A program made the translations under genes and the position numbers. The notes under the pieces were generated by a model. The model made no database searches. It was not told the origin of the DNA and saw only the letters and a list, made by a program, of their open reading frames with translations. Of a DNA stretch of 64,000 nt, positions 56,328-64,000 are shown in pieces (position 1 is the first letter of the stretch; every line of letters starts with the position of its first letter). This stretch comes from an uncultured Thermodesulfobacterium sp. GTDB lineage: Bacteria; Desulfobacterota; Thermodesulfobacteria; Thermodesulfobacteriales; Thermodesulfobacteriaceae. The DNA lies in contig CALLJG010000012.1 of assembly GCA_938091335.1 (NCBI GenBank), forward strand, positions 1 through 64,000, read 5' to 3'.

Positions 56328-57671
56328 ATGAAAGAGTTTTTCAATTATTTGGAATTTACTGAAGAGATAATCGAAGATATAGATACTCAAATAGAAAATC
56401 TTGGATCTTGCAAAATCCCCTCTCCCTTAAAACATAATCAAAACTGTTTTGTTACAGATGATCATAAAATCACTTTAAGAGTGAATTATACCTATTTAAA
56501 GGAAAATTTGAGACAAAATAAAGATGTTCCTTCTTTGGAACTAGCTGGTCCTAGACCATATATATATTTTGATCCCTCTAAAGCAAAAGTAGGCATAGTA
56601 ACTTGTGGAGGACTTTGTCCTGGTATAAACGATGTTATAAGATCAATAGTAATGACTTTATATTATTCCTATGGAGTAAAAAAAATTATAGGTTTTAAAT
56701 ATGGATTACAAGGTTTTATTCCAAAATATGGACATGAAATAATCGAATTAAATCCAGAAGTAGTAAAAGATATTCATACTATGGGAGGCACTTTTCTTGG
56801 AACCTCTCGAGGGCATCAATCTATAGAGGAAATTGTAGATACTTTGGAAAGATTGAATATCCAAATACTTTTTATGATAGGTGGAGATGGAACTTTTAAG
56901 GCAGCTTATAAAATAAAAGAAGAAATAACGAAAAGAAATCTTAAAATAGCGGTTATTACAATCCCTAAAACTATAGATAATGACATTTGGCTTGTTTCTA
57001 AAACCTTTGGATTTGATACAGCTGTTCAATACGCATGTGAAGCTATAAGATGTGCTCATACAGAGGCAATTGCTGTACCAAATGGAATAGGGTTAGTAAA
57101 ACTTATGGGAAGGCACTCAGGCTTTATTGCGGCAGCTGCAACTCTTGCTACTAAAGAAGTAAATTTTTGCTTAATTCCTGAAATAGATTTTGATCTTGAA
57201 GGAGAAAAAGGACTTTTGGCTGAGTTAGAAAGAAGATTGGAAAGAAGAAAACATGCAGTTATTGTAGTAGCAGAAGGAGCTGGACAAAAATATGTTCAAA
57301 AGGATCCACCAGAATATGACCCCTCTGGGAATATAAAACTTGGTGATATAGGAAAATTTTTAAAAGAAAATATTATAAAATATTTTAAAAACAAAAATAA
57401 AGAAGTTATAATAAGATATATTGATCCAAGTTATATTATTAGAAGTGTTCCTGCAAATGTAGAAGATAGGATTTACTGCGGATTTTTAGGACAATATGCA
57501 GTTCATGCTGCTTTAGCTGGAAAAACAGGTATAATGATAAGTTACTTAAATGACCAGTTTGTTCATATACCTATTAAAGAAGCTATTAAAAGAAGAAAAC
57601 AAATAAATTTAAATAGTAGATTCTGGCTTTCAGTATTAGAATCTACTGGCCAAGGTATTTTAAAAAATTAA
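56328..57671 (+). CDS. 6-phosphofructokinase, long plant/trypanosome-like type
   Basis: A 447-aa phosphofructokinase of the long clade. VGIVTCGGLCPGINDVIR opens the core, then GGTFLGTSRG, IGGDGTFKAA, IPKTIDNDIW and KLMGRHSGFIAAAA. The motif combination is GGDGT (Gly, typical of ATP enzymes) with PKTIDND (Lys, shared with PPi enzymes). This mix is seen in the ATP-dependent plant/trypanosome-type group. ATP use is therefore favoured but not certain. An N-terminal extension of about 85 residues precedes the core. Strong GGAGGT ribosome site before the ATG. Confidence 0.88.
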   Translation: MKEFFNYLEFTEEIIEDIDTQIENLGSCKIPSPLKHNQNCFVTDDHKITLRVNYTYLKENLRQNKDVPSLELAGPRPYIYFDPSKAKVGIVTCGGLCPGINDVIRSIVMTLYYSYGVKKIIGFKYGLQGFIPKYGHEIIELNPEVVKDIHTMGGTFLGTSRGHQSIEEIVDTLERLNIQILFMIGGDGTFKAAYKIKEEITKRNLKIAVITIPKTIDNDIWLVSKTFGFDTAVQYACEAIRCAHTEAIAVPNGIGLVKLMGRHSGFIAAAATLATKEVNFCLIPEIDFDLEGEKGLLAELERRLERRKHAVIVVAEGAGQKYVQKDPPEYDPSGNIKLGDIGKFLKENIIKYFKNKNKEVIIRYIDPSYIIRSVPANVEDRIYCGFLGQYAVHAALAGKTGIMISYLNDQFVHIPIKEAIKRRKQINLNSRFWLSVLESTGQGILKN

Positions 57672-57691
57672 AATTTAAAATGGAGGGAAAT

Positions 57692-59356
57692 TTGAAAAAA
57701 AACAATAAAATTTTCAAATTTATTTTTAATTTTTTTATAATTCTTTTTTTAATTAAAAAAAATTTGGTATTTTGTGCTATCTCCTCACAGGTTTATGAAG
57801 AAATAAAAAGGGATTTTGCTCCACTTTCAGGTCTGATTATTGGAATAGAAGATAGTCAAATTATTATAGATAAAGGTAAAGCTCAGGGGGTTAAACCTAA
57901 GGATATTTTTACAGTTTACAAAAGGGTAAAAAAAATTATACACCCTGAAACTGAAAAAACATTAGGATTTTTAAAAGAAATAATTGGAAAAATTGAAATT
58001 ATAAATACAGAAGAAAATTTTGCCATAGGAAGAGTTATTTTTCAAAAAGAATCCTTTCCTGTCCCAGCTCCTATAGAAAGGCTTGCTAATTCTAAAATTC
58101 TTATAATCCCAGAAACCCCAAACTTTGATGAAAACTTACATTTAATCTTAAAAAATAATTTACCAGACTCTACCATAATCTTTGATCCCAATTTAAGATT
58201 AAAAAATTTAACTCCTCAATATCTATTATCTCAACAATATGACTTAGTGTTTGTAATAGAAGAAGAGGGAATAAAGATTTATAATTATAAACTTGATCTG
58301 ATAAGATATTATGGAAGTATCACATATAAAGTTCAACCTAAAACTTCCTACATTTCTCCTACCTATCAACTAACCTACCCTTCAATTTCTCTTATCTCAC
58401 CTAAAATTATAGGAAAAACCAAGGAAGAAGTATTTCAAGCAGAATTTATTGATATAGATAATGATAACCAACCTGAGATGATTTACTTTAATTCTAAGGG
58501 ATTATTTATTACAAAAATAAAAGGCAATATTTTAGCTCATTATTTACCAAAAACCGGAAAAATTATTAATTTTTCTGTAGGACCATCTGGTTGGATTGCT
58601 TTAAATGTTTTAGATGAAAATATAGGATTGAGAAGTGAAATCCTAAAATATGGTGAACAAGGTCTAAATCCTATAATTACTAATATTAATCTTATTTTAA
58701 ATTTTGTAGATTATACTGGAACAGGGAAAAAAGACACTTTAATAGGACAAACTTTTGATGAAGAAAACTTTTTCGGTAAAGAAGTATACATACTTAAAAG
58801 GGAAAACAATAACTTATTATATGTTGCTTCAGTTAAAGTACCTCCTGATTATAGAAATATTGGTAGTATCTTTATCGATTTAGATAAAGACGGAACCCCT
58901 GAAATTTTGAGTTATCTTCCTGATGGGAAAATAGGAATTTTTAAGAATTCTAATTTAGTTTGGAGTTCCCCTTATTCTGTAGGTAGACATTTTTATGAAA
59001 TTCCCTTTATTAAAGGTAAAAAGGGGAAAGAAGTGATTAAACAAATTCTTTATCCATCAATTACACCTGTTATAATTGATATTAACAAAAATACAAAACC
59101 AGAAATAATTTTTATTTCTAATAATTTTCCCTTGGCACCTGTTAAAAGTGATCTTAAATATATACCTTTAAACAGTACCACTTCCCAAATATTTATCCTT
59201 GGTTTTGAAGGTACCTATTATTTTAGAAATTTAGGAGATGCACAAACAGGATTTATTACAGGTTTAGGAATATTTAATAACGAATTTTATTATGTTTTAG
59301 TTAAAGGTAATTATCCAGGAAATACAGAAACCGAACTTTATTTGAGTCATTTTTAA
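57692..59356 (+). CDS. Exported FG-GAP/VCBS-repeat protein with FlgT-C-like domain
   Basis: A 554-aa envelope protein. A hydrophobic signal or anchor (about 8-28) precedes a small beta domain (about 38-115; DKGKAQGVKPKDIFTVYKR, GKIEIINTEENFAIGRVI) resembling the FlgT C-terminal domain. A linker and then repeats with the calcium-loop pattern of FG-GAP/VCBS propeller blades follow: DIDNDNQPEM, DLDKDGTPEI and DINKNTKPEI. Function is unknown; such proteins sit in the periplasm or on the surface. An ATG at 57680 is in frame but contains the GGAGGG ribosome site, so the TTG at 57692 is the likely start. Nine bp after pfk, last of the operon. Confidence 0.7.
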   Translation: MKKNNKIFKFIFNFFIILFLIKKNLVFCAISSQVYEEIKRDFAPLSGLIIGIEDSQIIIDKGKAQGVKPKDIFTVYKRVKKIIHPETEKTLGFLKEIIGKIEIINTEENFAIGRVIFQKESFPVPAPIERLANSKILIIPETPNFDENLHLILKNNLPDSTIIFDPNLRLKNLTPQYLLSQQYDLVFVIEEEGIKIYNYKLDLIRYYGSITYKVQPKTSYISPTYQLTYPSISLISPKIIGKTKEEVFQAEFIDIDNDNQPEMIYFNSKGLFITKIKGNILAHYLPKTGKIINFSVGPSGWIALNVLDENIGLRSEILKYGEQGLNPIITNINLILNFVDYTGTGKKDTLIGQTFDEENFFGKEVYILKRENNNLLYVASVKVPPDYRNIGSIFIDLDKDGTPEILSYLPDGKIGIFKNSNLVWSSPYSVGRHFYEIPFIKGKKGKEVIKQILYPSITPVIIDINKNTKPEIIFISNNFPLAPVKSDLKYIPLNSTTSQIFILGFEGTYYFRNLGDAQTGFITGLGIFNNEFYYVLVKGNYPGNTETELYLSHF

Positions 59357-59361
59357 ATTCT

Positions 59362-59733
59362 TTAAGGTTTTTCAACAGTTATTATAGTATGAACATTACC
59401 CCTTGGATGAAAATCTGCTACAATTTTTAACTTTTTAGGTTTAAGTAAATTCCATAAAGCATCAAAGATTTCGTTGGTGGCTGCTTCATGAGAAATGTAC
59501 CTATTTCTAAATTTATTAAGCCAAAGCTTGAGAGATTTTAGTTCTACAATTTTATCACTAGGAACATAAGAAATTTTAATTGTAGCAAAATCTGGGTATC
59601 CAGATCTGGGACAAAGACAAGTAAATTCAGGAAATGTGATCTCTATAAAGTAATCTCTATCAGGATAAGGATTTTCCCAAGCTTCAAGTTGAGCCTCTTC
59701 TATTGCTATTTCTCCATATTTTTTTTCTTTCAT
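59362..59733 (-). CDS. queF: NADPH-dependent 7-cyano-7-deazaguanine reductase
   Basis: A 123-aa unimodular (YkvM-type) QueF of the tunnelling fold that reduces preQ0 to preQ1 for queuosine. The nucleophile C41 lies in [13 protein letters not shown] with D48, and the motif [21 protein letters not shown] (given here in part) marks the NADPH and substrate site. No other queuosine gene is nearby. There is no Shine-Dalgarno before its ATG. The upstream 147 bp were checked for a preQ1 riboswitch and none was recognised. Confidence 0.93.
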   Translation of the reverse strand: MKEKKYGEIAIEEAQLEAWENPYPDRDYFIEITFPEFTCLCPRSGYPDFATIKISYVPSDKIVELKSLKLWLNKFRNRYISHEAATNEIFDALWNLLKPKKLKIVADFHPRGNVHTIITVEKP

Positions 59734-59761
59734 AAATACAATTTTATCTTATTATTTGTAA

Positions 59762-59863
59762 TTTTTCTACAAGGAGATAAATTATATATTTGATAGAGAG
59801 GTCTTACTATCAGGAATAGCTGGTGGTTTTGATACTATAAAACTTCTTAGAGAAAGAGTGTGA
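59762..59863 (+). pseudogene. Orphan coding-like tail, possible gene remnant
   Basis: Between queF and nikO, a plus-strand frame of 33 codons has no ATG and ends in TGA. Its last part (DREVLLSGIAGGFDTIKLLR) reads like the C-terminus of a real protein with ordinary codon use. An AAGGAG sequence at 59771-59776 lies inside it. A TAA at 59759 closes the frame upstream. I do not recognise the parent protein. It may be the tail of a deleted gene, or chance. Confidence 0.35.
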
Positions 59864-59880
59864 AAACTAGCCTCTTAGAG

Positions 59881-60558
59881 TTATCCCTCTTGGAAAAAAT
59901 CTTGATAAGGAAAAATCTGTCCATCTTTCAAGACATAAATTTTTTTAACCACATCCCTTAAAAATTCTTTATCATGAGAAACAATTAAACAAGTTTTAAC
60001 CCAGGTATTTAAAAGATCTTTCAATCTTTTTTTGGTAGTTTCATCAAGCCCATCTGAAGGTTCATCTAGTAAATAACATATAGGATCCATAGCAAAAACT
60101 GTAGCTAGTGCAATTATCTTTTTTTCACCTGCTGAAAGTTGATATATAGGTCTATTAAGCAAATGTTGAATATTAAAGGTGTTTGCAATCTTTTTTATAA
60201 TTTCCTTAACCTCTGTTCGAGATTTTTTAAGATTCAGAGGCCCAAAAGCTATATCTTCTTTTACTGTAGGACAAAATAATTGAGCATCAGAATCTTGAAA
60301 TAATAAACCAATTTTTTGTCTAACCTCTAAAAAGTCTTTTTCTTCCTTTCTTTCTTTTCCCAATATAATAATTTTCCCTGAAAAAGGTTTTAAAAATCCT
60401 GTAAGGATATAAAGAAGTGTTGTCTTCCCTGATCCATTAGGTCCCATCAAGCCTATTTTCTCTCCATAGAAAATCTCTAAATTTAAATTATTTAAAATAA
60501 ACCGAGAATCATAACCAAAATTAATGTTTTCTAACTTAATAATAGGTATATTATTCAT
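59881..60558 (-). CDS. nikO: Nickel ECF transporter ATPase
   Basis: A 225-aa ABC ATPase of the CbiO/NikO group: Walker A GPNGSGKTT, Q-loop FQDSDAQLF, signature LSAGEKKIIAL, Walker B CYLLDEPSDGLD and switch VSHD. The FQDSDAQLF form is typical of ECF ATPases. It energises uptake by the membrane pair NikM/NikQ. It is the last gene of a five-gene minus-strand operon, overlapping nikQ by 4 bp. Cobalt is the alternative metal. Confidence 0.9.
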   Translation of the reverse strand: MNNIPIIKLENINFGYDSRFILNNLNLEIFYGEKIGLMGPNGSGKTTLLYILTGFLKPFSGKIIILGKERKEEKDFLEVRQKIGLLFQDSDAQLFCPTVKEDIAFGPLNLKKSRTEVKEIIKKIANTFNIQHLLNRPIYQLSAGEKKIIALATVFAMDPICYLLDEPSDGLDETTKKRLKDLLNTWVKTCLIVSHDKEFLRDVVKKIYVLKDGQIFPYQDFFQEG

Positions 60559-61295
60559 AAAAAATATATCAAAATTACAATTATACTTAAAATTATTCCA
60601 AAAAGAAAATCAATTTTTTTCAATTCAAAATGTTCATATAATGGAAAAATACCATTAAACCCTCTGGCAAGCATAGCTCTATAAATTTCTGTAGATCTTT
60701 GAAAACTCTTAATTAATAAAGCTCCTACTATATAAGCATAAGTTTTATAAGTATGAAGATTAGTTCCTGATTTAAATCCTCTTGCCAAAACAGCTCTTTT
60801 TATTTTTATATATTCTTCATGTATAACACTTATATATCTATAAAATAAAAAAAATATCATGACCAATTTATCAGGTACCTTTAAATGACTCATAGCGTGA
60901 GCAATAGAAAAGATAGAAGATGTTGCCAAAAGAGCTATAGTAGCAAGAATAATGGCATTACATTTTAAAGTAATAGAAAGAGCATATTTTACTCCTTCCC
61001 AACTTAATTTTATAATTCCCAAATCAATATAAGGATTTTTTTGATAACTAATAGGAATAAATATCCATATAAAAAAAATAAAAAAATTAGCACCAATAAT
61101 CCTATTTAAAAGAGTTTTAAAGTGAAGTTTAGCTAACCATACTAAAAATATGGATAATAATAAATAAATAAATGGTATTAACAAATTTTGAGAAATAGCA
61201 CAAAAGATAGCAAATAATAGCAAAACTAATATCTTAATTCTTGGATCAAGTTTATGTAAAAAGGAATTTCCTTCAGCAAAAACCTCTAAATGCAT
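60555..61295 (-). CDS. nikQ: Nickel ECF transporter T component
   Basis: A 246-aa CbiQ-type transmembrane coupling protein with five to six helices and the two ATPase-contact ARG motifs: VLARGFKSGTN and MLARGFNG. The N-terminus (LHKLDPRIKILVLLLFAI) is family-typical. It joins the ATPase to the substrate-binding NikM. It overlaps nikO by 4 bp and abuts nikL. Confidence 0.92.
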   Translation of the reverse strand: MHLEVFAEGNSFLHKLDPRIKILVLLLFAIFCAISQNLLIPFIYLLLSIFLVWLAKLHFKTLLNRIIGANFFIFFIWIFIPISYQKNPYIDLGIIKLSWEGVKYALSITLKCNAIILATIALLATSSIFSIAHAMSHLKVPDKLVMIFFLFYRYISVIHEEYIKIKRAVLARGFKSGTNLHTYKTYAYIVGALLIKSFQRSTEIYRAMLARGFNGIFPLYEHFELKKIDFLFGIILSIIVILIYFL

Positions 61296-61871
61296 CTAAT
61301 TAGTCCTTTTTTTAAAAATACTCCATACTCCCAATATTCCTAAAATATAACCTATACCACCTAAAATTTCATGAATTTTTATTCTATTCATATCCTTTTT
61401 CATTTCCAGGATTAAATTTTTAAGTCCTTCATTTTCTTCTTTTATTACTTGTCTCAATATATCTTTAATTTTTTCCTCATCTAAAGAGTAAAAAGTCTCT
61501 TTTTGGGATATAGTCTTTTTAACATTTTCTTTATCTTGAGATTTTTTTTCTTTTTCCAATTTTTCTATTTTTATTTTATATTCAGCAAAATGTCCTTCTC
61601 CTGCAATAACTTTTATTTTTAATTCTCCCCCTTCTTTTATACTAAATTTATATTTCCCTTTTTCATCAGTTTGAGTTTCAAGAATTTTATTTCCTTTTTC
61701 TTCAAAAACTTCAACTTTACAATTTATGCAAGGTGAACCATCCACAAAATAAGCTTCTCCTATAATTTGGTCTTTTTCTTTATAGGCAAAAGTACTTAAT
61801 TTATGAGCAAAACAAATTTGAAAGGAAAATAAGATTAAAAAACTCATTAAAAAAGTTATAATTGATTTCAT
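61296..61871 (-). CDS. nikL: NikL-like accessory component of the nickel transporter
   Basis: A 191-aa exported protein: signal peptide (about 1-22) cleaved before HKLSTFAYKE, a carboxypeptidase-regulatory-like beta-sandwich (IIGEAYFVDGSPCINCKVEVF to about 103), a charged coiled-coil linker and a C-terminal membrane helix (about 167-185). It occupies the place of CbiN/NikN. This matches NikL, an additional component predicted by comparative genomics for NikKMLQO systems. The mature N-terminal His may help bind metal, an inference. It abuts nikQ and overlaps nikM by 4 bp. Confidence 0.8.
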   Translation of the reverse strand: MKSIITFLMSFLILFSFQICFAHKLSTFAYKEKDQIIGEAYFVDGSPCINCKVEVFEEKGNKILETQTDEKGKYKFSIKEGGELKIKVIAGEGHFAEYKIKIEKLEKEKKSQDKENVKKTISQKETFYSLDEEKIKDILRQVIKEENEGLKNLILEMKKDMNRIKIHEILGGIGYILGILGVWSIFKKRTN

Positions 61872-62467
61872 AAAAGGACCTCCGGTTTTACTTTTTTAAG
61901 ATAAACTAAAATAAAACCAGTAATTAAACCCTCTATAATTGCTATAGGAATATGGATACTCATTAAAGTTATTATTAAAGCAAAAAAGCTTTTTTGTGTA
62001 AAATAAAGAGACAAGCTTACTAAAATGGCTGAAAAAATTACAGAAAGAAATCCTGATAAAAATCCAACTATAAAAATAAAAATAATATTATTAATTTTAG
62101 AAACAAAATTTTTAAAAAAATACCACATTATTACAGAAGGAAATGCCATATTTAAAGTATTTATTCCTAGGGTAGTAATACCTCCGAACTGAAACAAAAT
62201 TGCTTGTAAGAGAAGTCCCAAAAATATAGCAAGAAACGCAACCCATCCAAGAAGAATACCTACTAATCCATTTAAAATAAGATGCGCAGAACTGGGACCT
62301 ATAGGAATGTGAATTAATGAAGCTACAAAAAAAGTACTTGAAAGAATAGCTACTTCAGGAAGTTTATCCTCTTTTAAGTTTTTTAATCCTATAGCTAAAC
62401 CTATTAAAGTAACTACAGCCCCTCCTAACAAAATGGAAGGAGAAAGAACACCCTCAGAAATATGCAT
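61868..62467 (-). CDS. nikM: Nickel ECF transporter substrate-binding component
   Basis: A 199-aa membrane protein of the CbiM/NikM family with six or so helices. The N-terminal MHISEG places His2 where it ligates the metal in NikM structures; another conserved region is PIGPSSAHLILNGLVG with a His, and TTLGINTLNMAFP. It is the specificity subunit. CbiM for cobalt has the same start; nickel is favoured by the NikK/NikL partners. AAGAGG ribosome site; 4 bp after nikK. Confidence 0.88.
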   Translation of the reverse strand: MHISEGVLSPSILLGGAVVTLIGLAIGLKNLKEDKLPEVAILSSTFFVASLIHIPIGPSSAHLILNGLVGILLGWVAFLAIFLGLLLQAILFQFGGITTLGINTLNMAFPSVIMWYFFKNFVSKINNIIFIFIVGFLSGFLSVIFSAILVSLSLYFTQKSFFALIITLMSIHIPIAIIEGLITGFILVYLKKVKPEVLL

Positions 62468-62471
62468 CTTT

Positions 62472-63266
62472 TTATTTAACCTCTTTTGGTTTAGGATAAG
62501 CTCTTATCCAAATTACTGCATCAAGTTCTAAAGGATATTCTTTACCATCTTGCCCTTTTAAAGTACCTCCTTCTCCTATAGCAGAAAAACCCCACCAACC
62601 AGCCCAAGGAATAGCATATTCAAAATATCCATTCTCATCTGTCTTAATAACTTGAGTAATAAATGAATCTGTAGGAACCTTTATTCCTCTTTCATTTAAA
62701 TATTCTACTTCAACATCTATGTTTTTGGCAGGTCTTCCATTTATTAAAACTTGTCCTTTAAAAATATTACCTTCCCATAAGGAAAAAGGTTTAACCAAAG
62801 GAATAATTTCCGCTTTAAGACCAATTGGTTGATCCCATCCCTCCTCCATTCCCAAAGCTTGAATAATAACTTTAGTAATTTGTTTAATAAATTTTTCTTC
62901 TGAAGGCTCAAAATAAGCCTCAGGTTCCACATAAATTTGATATACCCCAGGTCTTTTAATATTTAAAACAGACATGTACATAGAAACTTTTTTACTACTC
63001 CCCTTCATAGATAAAATCTTTTTTTCTTGCCAATTAAGATTACTCTTTTCCCCCCTACACCAAACCCCACTTTCAATAATCTTAAAATCCATATTTGGGC
63101 CCCCTTCCATAGGATGAGTAAATTTTGCCTCTAATTTTACTTCTTTTTGCTGTGCCTCTACATTATCCTTGTCAGGTATTAAAACCACAAAATGAGCTTT
63201 GGTCAACGAGGGATACAAAATTAATACTAAAATTAAATAAATAATACTTTTTAAAACTAATCTCAT
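62472..63266 (-). CDS. nikK: NikK-like periplasmic DUF4198 protein
   Basis: A 264-aa exported protein. The signal peptide ends at about residue 24 (LTKA, then HFVVLIPD), leaving an N-terminal His in the mature protein. A DUF4198-type beta-sandwich pair follows, with HPMEGGPNMDF, the second domain KGQVLINGRPAKNIDVEVEY and the closing AGWWGFSAIGEGG. In related nickel systems (NikK) it is thought to feed metal to the transporter. It is the first gene of the nikKMLQO operon with a strong AGGAGG ribosome site. Confidence 0.8.
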   Translation of the reverse strand: MRLVLKSIIYLILVLILYPSLTKAHFVVLIPDKDNVEAQQKEVKLEAKFTHPMEGGPNMDFKIIESGVWCRGEKSNLNWQEKKILSMKGSSKKVSMYMSVLNIKRPGVYQIYVEPEAYFEPSEEKFIKQITKVIIQALGMEEGWDQPIGLKAEIIPLVKPFSLWEGNIFKGQVLINGRPAKNIDVEVEYLNERGIKVPTDSFITQVIKTDENGYFEYAIPWAGWWGFSAIGEGGTLKGQDGKEYPLELDAVIWIRAYPKPKEVK

Positions 63267-63299
63267 TTTAAACCTCCTTTTTTAAAATTTTAAAATAAT

Positions 63300-63328
63300 T
63301 TTTTATCACTTTTTTTCAATTTTGTCAA
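63300..63328 (-). promoter_or_regulatory. Promoter of the nikKMLQO operon
   Basis: A perfect TTGACA (63328-63323, minus) with a 17-bp spacer and TAAAAA (63305-63300, 4 of 6), followed by AGGAGG 7 nt before the nikK ATG. I looked for a NikR-like operator and saw none that convinces; TTAG-N5-CTAA just upstream (about 63345-63357) is weak. Confidence 0.5.
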
Positions 63329-63381
63329 TACCTATAATATAGAATTAGTGTATCTAAGAGTTTTATATTTTTTTGCAATTT

Positions 63382-63409
63382 TTGGTTTTGGGTTTGTATA
63401 GTTTATAAT
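63382..63409 (+). promoter_or_regulatory. Candidate promoter of the aminotransferase gene
   Basis: TTGGTT (63382-63387), 16-bp spacer and perfect TATAAT (63404-63409). Predicted start near 63416 and a leader of about 39 nt. A second plus-strand TATAAT at 63333-63338 has no good -35. Confidence 0.4.
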
Positions 63410-63454
63410 TTTTTATGTTATATTGAAATAATTTTTTAATTTTAGAATTTAAAA

Positions 63455-64000
63455 ATGAGTATTTCTTTTCAAATTAAAAATTATATACAACAAAGTTCAT
63501 GGATAAGAAGAATGTTTGAAGAGGGTATAAGACTTAAAAAATTATATGGAGAAGAAAAAGTATTTGACTTAAGTTTAGGAAATCCTGATTTAGTTCCTCC
63601 AATTCAGGTAAAAGAGAGTTTAGAAAAAATAGTTAAAAATTATGATCCCTCCTATCATAGATATATGCCTAATGCAGGATTTCCTTTTGTTAGAGATATA
63701 ATGGCAAAAAAGGTATCAAAAGATCAAGAAATTGAAGTAACTTCTGAAGAAATTATTATGACTTGTGGATCAGCAGGAGCTTTAAATGTAATTTTAAAAA
63801 CTCTTCTAAATCCTGGAGAAGAAGTAATTTTTCCTTTGCCATTTTTTGTAGAATATTTTTTTTATGTTGAAAATCATAAAGGTATCCCAAAATCTGTTCC
63901 TACAAAAGAAGATTTTAGTTTAAATCTAGAAAATATCGAAAAGGCAATTACTTCCCAAACTAAAATAATTTTAATTAATTCCCCTAACAATCCTACAGGA
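63455..64000 (+). CDS. Class I/II aminotransferase (partial, 5' part)
   Basis: The first 182 codons of a PLP-dependent aminotransferase that runs off the window. FDLSLGNPDLVPP, the substrate-contact YHRYMPNAGFPFVRDIMA, the PLP phosphate loop TCGSAGALNVILKTLL, and ILINSPNNPTG at the edge are all fold-type I marks. The PLP lysine lies beyond the end. An aspartate or aromatic aminotransferase is likely; the specificity cannot be set. The ATG lacks a clear Shine-Dalgarno. Confidence 0.9.
   Translation, partial: MSISFQIKNYIQQSSWIRRMFEEGIRLKKLYGEEKVFDLSLGNPDLVPPIQVKESLEKIVKNYDPSYHRYMPNAGFPFVRDIMAKKVSKDQEIEVTSEEIIMTCGSAGALNVILKTLLNPGEEVIFPLPFFVEYFFYVENHKGIPKSVPTKEDFSLNLENIEKAITSQTKIILINSPNNPTG

Noticed and set aside
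56748-57059. 103-codon minus-strand frame opposite pfk
   Set aside because: Antisense to the GGDGT and PKTIDND region of the kinase; shadow.
59734-59880. Possible preQ1 riboswitch upstream of queF
   Set aside because: The minus strand has no preQ1-I or preQ1-II core (no paired loop plus A-rich tail pseudoknot that I could align).
63345-63357. TTAG-N5-CTAA near the nik promoter as a NikR operator
   Set aside because: Arms of four bases are too short and do not match known NikR operators.

Overview
The window is a dense, strongly AT-rich bacterial chromosome segment. It holds about 57 protein genes and no rRNA, tRNA, CRISPR array, insertion sequence or prophage gene that I can see. Gene content suggests an anaerobic, probably thermophilic Gram-negative bacterium. 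It has SelB (selenocysteine use), a five-gene nickel ECF transporter, an acyl-CoA dehydrogenase with its own EtfBA, a one-cluster ferredoxin, a Mrp ATPase fused to a NifX-type domain, FtsEX with an EnvC-like partner, and a PpiD-like chaperone. Together with the low GC and the purine-rich coding strands, this best fits the Thermodesulfobacteriota (Thermodesulfobacterium-like). That assignment is inference from gene content; no database search was run.

Layout. 1-4199 (mostly minus strand): a radical-SAM DNA-repair-type protein with a small zinc-ribbon partner, an unknown 169-aa protein beside a ligase reduced to its nucleotidyltransferase domain, an M20 peptidase and a GNAT acetyltransferase. 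4222-4973: trmO, then an unusually long (344 bp) convergent gap. 4974-14343: nitrogen and cofactor genes (gltB-nadE-panE on minus, glnA divergent on plus) and a redox cluster (mrp-nifX fusion, flavodoxin-like protein, ferredoxin). 14481-17629: phoH, yggT, DUF167, a HAD phosphatase and an RsmF-like rRNA methyltransferase. 17696-24075: purA followed by an acetyl-CoA carboxylase operon (biotin carboxylase, fused AccA-AccD carboxyltransferase, a divergent biotinyl-domain protein, birA). 24063-29152 (minus): carB and a PpiD-like foldase. 29256-31474: ftsE-ftsX-envC-like. 31489-31938 (minus): a stand-alone PUA-like protein. 32028-37926: purM-glyQ-glyS-selB. 37932-40280 (minus): a Lon-related protease. 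40365-47526: leuC-leuD-mazG-znuC-znuB-tatD-aspS-Mut7-C. 47516-50492 (minus): acd-etfB-etfA. 50653-59356: class II aldolase, PurS-PurL fusion, hisD, pfk and an exported beta-propeller-like protein. 59362-59733 (minus): queF. 59881-63266 (minus): nikKMLQO. 63455-64000: the start of a class I aminotransferase.

Most genes are housekeeping and sit in tight, overlapping operons whose members are often functionally unrelated. The working units that are clear are nitrogen assimilation (gltB/glnA), fatty-acid initiation (acc-birA), division-coupled wall hydrolysis (ftsEX-envC-like), flavin-based electron transfer (acd-etfBA) and nickel uptake (nikKMLQO). Several divergent spacers hold recognisable sigma70-like promoters, and some starts have no Shine-Dalgarno sequence and lie within a few bases of the predicted transcription start.

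I found no clearly new multi-gene defence or mobile system. The least explained items are the OB-less ligase with its 169-aa neighbour, the degenerate biotinylation site in the carboxylase operon, the stand-alone PUA-like protein paired with a PUA-less RsmF, the orphan coding tail at 59762-59863, and an inverted repeat over the mrp promoter.
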